A DNA stretch of 64,000 nucleotides from positions 726,381 to 790,380 of the forward strand of contig NZ_KE383864.1 of assembly GCF_000422505.1 (NCBI RefSeq). The letters are read 5' to 3'. This DNA comes from Paenibacillus pinihumi DSM 23905 = JCM 16419. GTDB lineage: Bacteria > Bacillota > Bacilli > Paenibacillales > Paenibacillaceae. Shown one piece after another: positions 61,899 through 64,000 of the stretch (within the stretch, counting starts at the first letter, position 1; every line of letters starts with the position of its first letter). The notes under the pieces are model-generated. The model had not been told where the DNA came from, searched no databases, and was given only the letters and a program-made list of their open reading frames with translations. The translations under genes and the position numbers were made by a program.

Positions 61899-63980
61899 CT
61901 ACCACACCAGCTTCGAGAAATCAGCAAGCTTCAAGACATCGCCGGCAATCGCAGACAACGTAGCAAGCCGGTTGCGCTTGACAGCCTCATCCTCAGCCAT
62001 GACCATTACTTTGTCAAAATAAGCGGTAATCGGCTCTCTGAGCGCAGCAAGCCGGTTCAACGCTTCCTTCGCATCATCTGAGGCAATCGCTCTGGCTACA
62101 CTCTCATGAGTTTGTTCCCAGGCCTTGAACAAATTATGCTCTACCTCTTCAGCAAACAGTGCAGGATCAGGTGATGATTGGTCTGCTTTTGCTGCCAGAT
62201 TGCACACCCGGTTGAATGCATCCGTTACTAGCTTGAATTCATCCCTGCCTTTACCCGTTGCACTTGCAAATACAGCAGAGGCCCGTTCTACTGTGAAGCG
62301 GAGCTGTTCAAAGCCGGCAGCCATAGCCGCATCAATGACGTCATAACGGATACCATGCTCACCCAGCACATTTTTCACACGCAAAGCAAAAAAATCATAT
62401 AAATCATTACGTATTTCCGAGCGTTCCCGTTTCATTCCTTTTGCTTCATGAACATCAAGCGCCAGATCGAACAAGTCGCCAAGCGGCAAATTCAGCCCGT
62501 GGGCGATAATGATCTGCACGATTCCCGCCGCTTGTCTGCGCAGCGCATAAGGGTCTTGGGAGCCAGTCGGAATAATCCCGATTGAGAAGCATCCGGCAAT
62601 CGTATCCATTTTGTCTGCCAGCGATACAAGGGCTCCTGTTAATGTACCTGGAGCGGTTTCTCCGGCAAAGCGCGGCTGATAGTGTTCGAATACCCCTTTT
62701 GCCACCGCTTCACGCTCACCTGCCTTGCGGGCATAGTCTTCACCCATTACACCTTGCAGCTCTGGGAATTCATAAACCATTTGAGTTACAAGGTCAAATT
62801 TGCAAATTTCTGCTGTCCGGCTGACATCTGAAGCTGTTTGGGCGTCCACCTCAAGCTTTCGGGCGAGCGCTTCTGCCAGTGCGCGTATTCGTCTTACTTT
62901 GTCCGCTGTTGTACCCAGTTCCTCATGGTAGATAATCGTCTCCAGTTTGGCGAGCGCATCGCTGATTGGCAGCTTTTGGTCTTCCGCATAGAAAAACTTC
63001 GCATCCGACAGGCGCGCACGCAACACTTTTTCATTTCCTTTTGCCACCTGCTCGATCGATGTTCGGTTTCCATTGCGCACGGTTACGAAATAAGGCTGCA
63101 GCGCACCGGCATCATCCATAACCGGGAAGTAGCGCTGATGCTCGCGCATCGATGTGATCAGCACTTCCTGCGGAATGGCAAGGAATGAAGAATCAAATGA
63201 GCCGAACAGTACATTCGGGTACTCGACGAGGAACAATACCTCTTCCAGGAGATCCTCCTTGACTGCAATTTTCCAGCTCTTCTCTGCCGCCAGCTCATGA
63301 ATCTGCTTCAGGATCAGCTCACTGCGCTCTGCTACATCTGCGATGACATGCTGCTTGCGGAGCTGCTCTACATATTCGGATGGCTGAGCTACAGAGGTCT
63401 CTGCTCCGAGAAAACGGTGGCCACGTGTAACATTGCCAGTTGCGACACCGGTAATTTCAAAAGGAATGACATCCGCTCCAAACAGTGCCACCATCCAACG
63501 GATCGGTCTGACAAAACGGAGGTCATGATTGCCCCAGCGCATGTTTTTCGGGAAGGACATTGACAAAATAATCGACTTCAGCCCTTCTGACAGCACTTCC
63601 GAAGTTGCTGTGCCGATGCTGCTCTTGTTCGCATAAATATATTCCACACCCTGAAGTTCTTTGAAGAACAATTGTTCCGGCTCAACACCCTGGCTGCGTG
63701 CAAACCCAAGCGCCGCTTTACTCCAGTTCCCCTGATCGTCAAGCGCGATTTTGCGGGAAGGACCTTTGACTTCCTCATTGATATCGCTCTGCTTTTCTTC
63801 CGCATCGCGTACCAGTACGGCAAGCCTTCTTGGTGTTGCATAGGCGCTAACCTCACCATAAGCAATTCGGGATTCCTGCAGCCATTTCTCCGTTTTCTCC
63901 TTCAGTTGGTTCATCGCGCCGCGTACAAAACGGGCCGGAACCTCCTCCAGTCCAATCTCCAGCAGTATATCCTTAGCCAT
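61899..63980 (-). CDS. glyS: Glycyl-tRNA synthetase beta subunit
   Basis: Beta subunit of the alpha2beta2 glycyl-tRNA synthetase, 693 residues. N-terminal KDILLEIGLEEVPARFVRGAMNQL, TPRRLAVLVRD, KNMRWGNHDLRFVRPIRWMVALF, the HD-like region DKMDTIAGCFSIGIIPTGSQDPYALRRQAAGI, and a C-terminal anticodon-binding-type domain. It begins at ATG 63980 behind GGAGTGGAACAGC. The alpha subunit gene (glyQ) should lie just beyond the right edge of the window. Confidence 0.97.
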   Translation of the reverse strand: MAKDILLEIGLEEVPARFVRGAMNQLKEKTEKWLQESRIAYGEVSAYATPRRLAVLVRDAEEKQSDINEEVKGPSRKIALDDQGNWSKAALGFARSQGVEPEQLFFKELQGVEYIYANKSSIGTATSEVLSEGLKSIILSMSFPKNMRWGNHDLRFVRPIRWMVALFGADVIPFEITGVATGNVTRGHRFLGAETSVAQPSEYVEQLRKQHVIADVAERSELILKQIHELAAEKSWKIAVKEDLLEEVLFLVEYPNVLFGSFDSSFLAIPQEVLITSMREHQRYFPVMDDAGALQPYFVTVRNGNRTSIEQVAKGNEKVLRARLSDAKFFYAEDQKLPISDALAKLETIIYHEELGTTADKVRRIRALAEALARKLEVDAQTASDVSRTAEICKFDLVTQMVYEFPELQGVMGEDYARKAGEREAVAKGVFEHYQPRFAGETAPGTLTGALVSLADKMDTIAGCFSIGIIPTGSQDPYALRRQAAGIVQIIIAHGLNLPLGDLFDLALDVHEAKGMKRERSEIRNDLYDFFALRVKNVLGEHGIRYDVIDAAMAAGFEQLRFTVERASAVFASATGKGRDEFKLVTDAFNRVCNLAAKADQSSPDPALFAEEVEHNLFKAWEQTHESVARAIASDDAKEALNRLAALREPITAYFDKVMVMAEDEAVKRNRLATLSAIAGDVLKLADFSKLVW

Positions 63981-64000
63981 GCTGTTCCACTCCTTTCTTC

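Overview
The window looks like a chromosome segment of an endospore-forming Firmicute of the Paenibacillaceae type. Evidence: a division/cell-wall (dcw) cluster with spoVD and spoVE inside it, spoIIGA-sigE-sigG directly after ftsZ, an ylm cluster, ylaG/H/J/K/L-type genes, bshC (bacillithiol) and DAP-type murE. Nearly all genes lie on the minus strand, so transcription runs from position 64000 towards position 1. There is no prophage, IS element or CRISPR array; this is core chromosome.

In transcription order: (1) 63980-54455, glyS, a PPDK regulator (yqfL), yaiI/yqxD, dnaG, sigA (rpoD), an unknown membrane protein, trmK and a Nif3-like protein: the classic macromolecular-synthesis neighbourhood. 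(2) 54313-53897, RNase P RNA, which reads as the ancestral type A rather than the Bacillus type B. (3) 53778-47688, envelope and sporulation-era accessory genes: a plus-strand subtilisin with an unusual N-terminal sensor-like region, YpuI, a DUF1540 protein, a small membrane protein, an FAD oxidoreductase and a lytic transglycosylase. (4) 47497-37668, a cysteine desulfurase with thiI (tRNA thiolation), a TerC-family protein, typA, ylaH, an LCP cell-wall ligase, ylaL, ylaJ and a PIN-PhoH ATPase. (5) 37442-34537, an orphan solute-binding protein facing a plus-strand secreted coiled-coil protein and a DUF2626 protein. (6) 34282-28846, rsfA, panE, a DUF3397 protein, bshC and ahcY. (7) 28642-8684, the dcw cluster mraZ-rsmH-ftsL-pbpB-spoVD-murE-murF-mraY-murD-spoVE-murG-murB-murA-divIB-ftsA-ftsZ. 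(8) 7986-5437, spoIIGA-sigE-sigG, preceded by a Spo0A-type promoter. (9) 5282-1226, ylmC, pgeF, ylmE, sepF, ylmG, ylmH and divIVA. (10) A T-box riboswitch and the start of ileS, which runs off the left edge.

Functionally, the window joins cell-wall precursor synthesis (Mur enzymes, MraY, MurG), septal synthesis (PBP2B, SpoVD, SpoVE), the divisome (FtsZ, FtsA, DivIB, FtsL, SepF, DivIVA) and the sporulation switch (SpoIIGA, SigE, SigG, RsfA). Regulation visible in the DNA includes a five-unit 10-bp operator-like repeat before mraZ, a sigma-H-like promoter before ftsA, Spo0A boxes before spoIIGA, an Ile T-box before ileS, and several strong hairpins between genes inside the dcw cluster.

The least expected items are the type A RNase P RNA, the clostridial/eukaryote-like IleS, a secreted hook-like coiled coil fused to a lipid-carrier-like barrel instead of a hydrolase, a Cache-like domain in front of a subtilisin protease, and a likely non-canonical start codon. 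No clearly new multi-gene defence or biosynthetic system is visible. All similarity statements come from reading the sequence and remembered family features; no database search was run.
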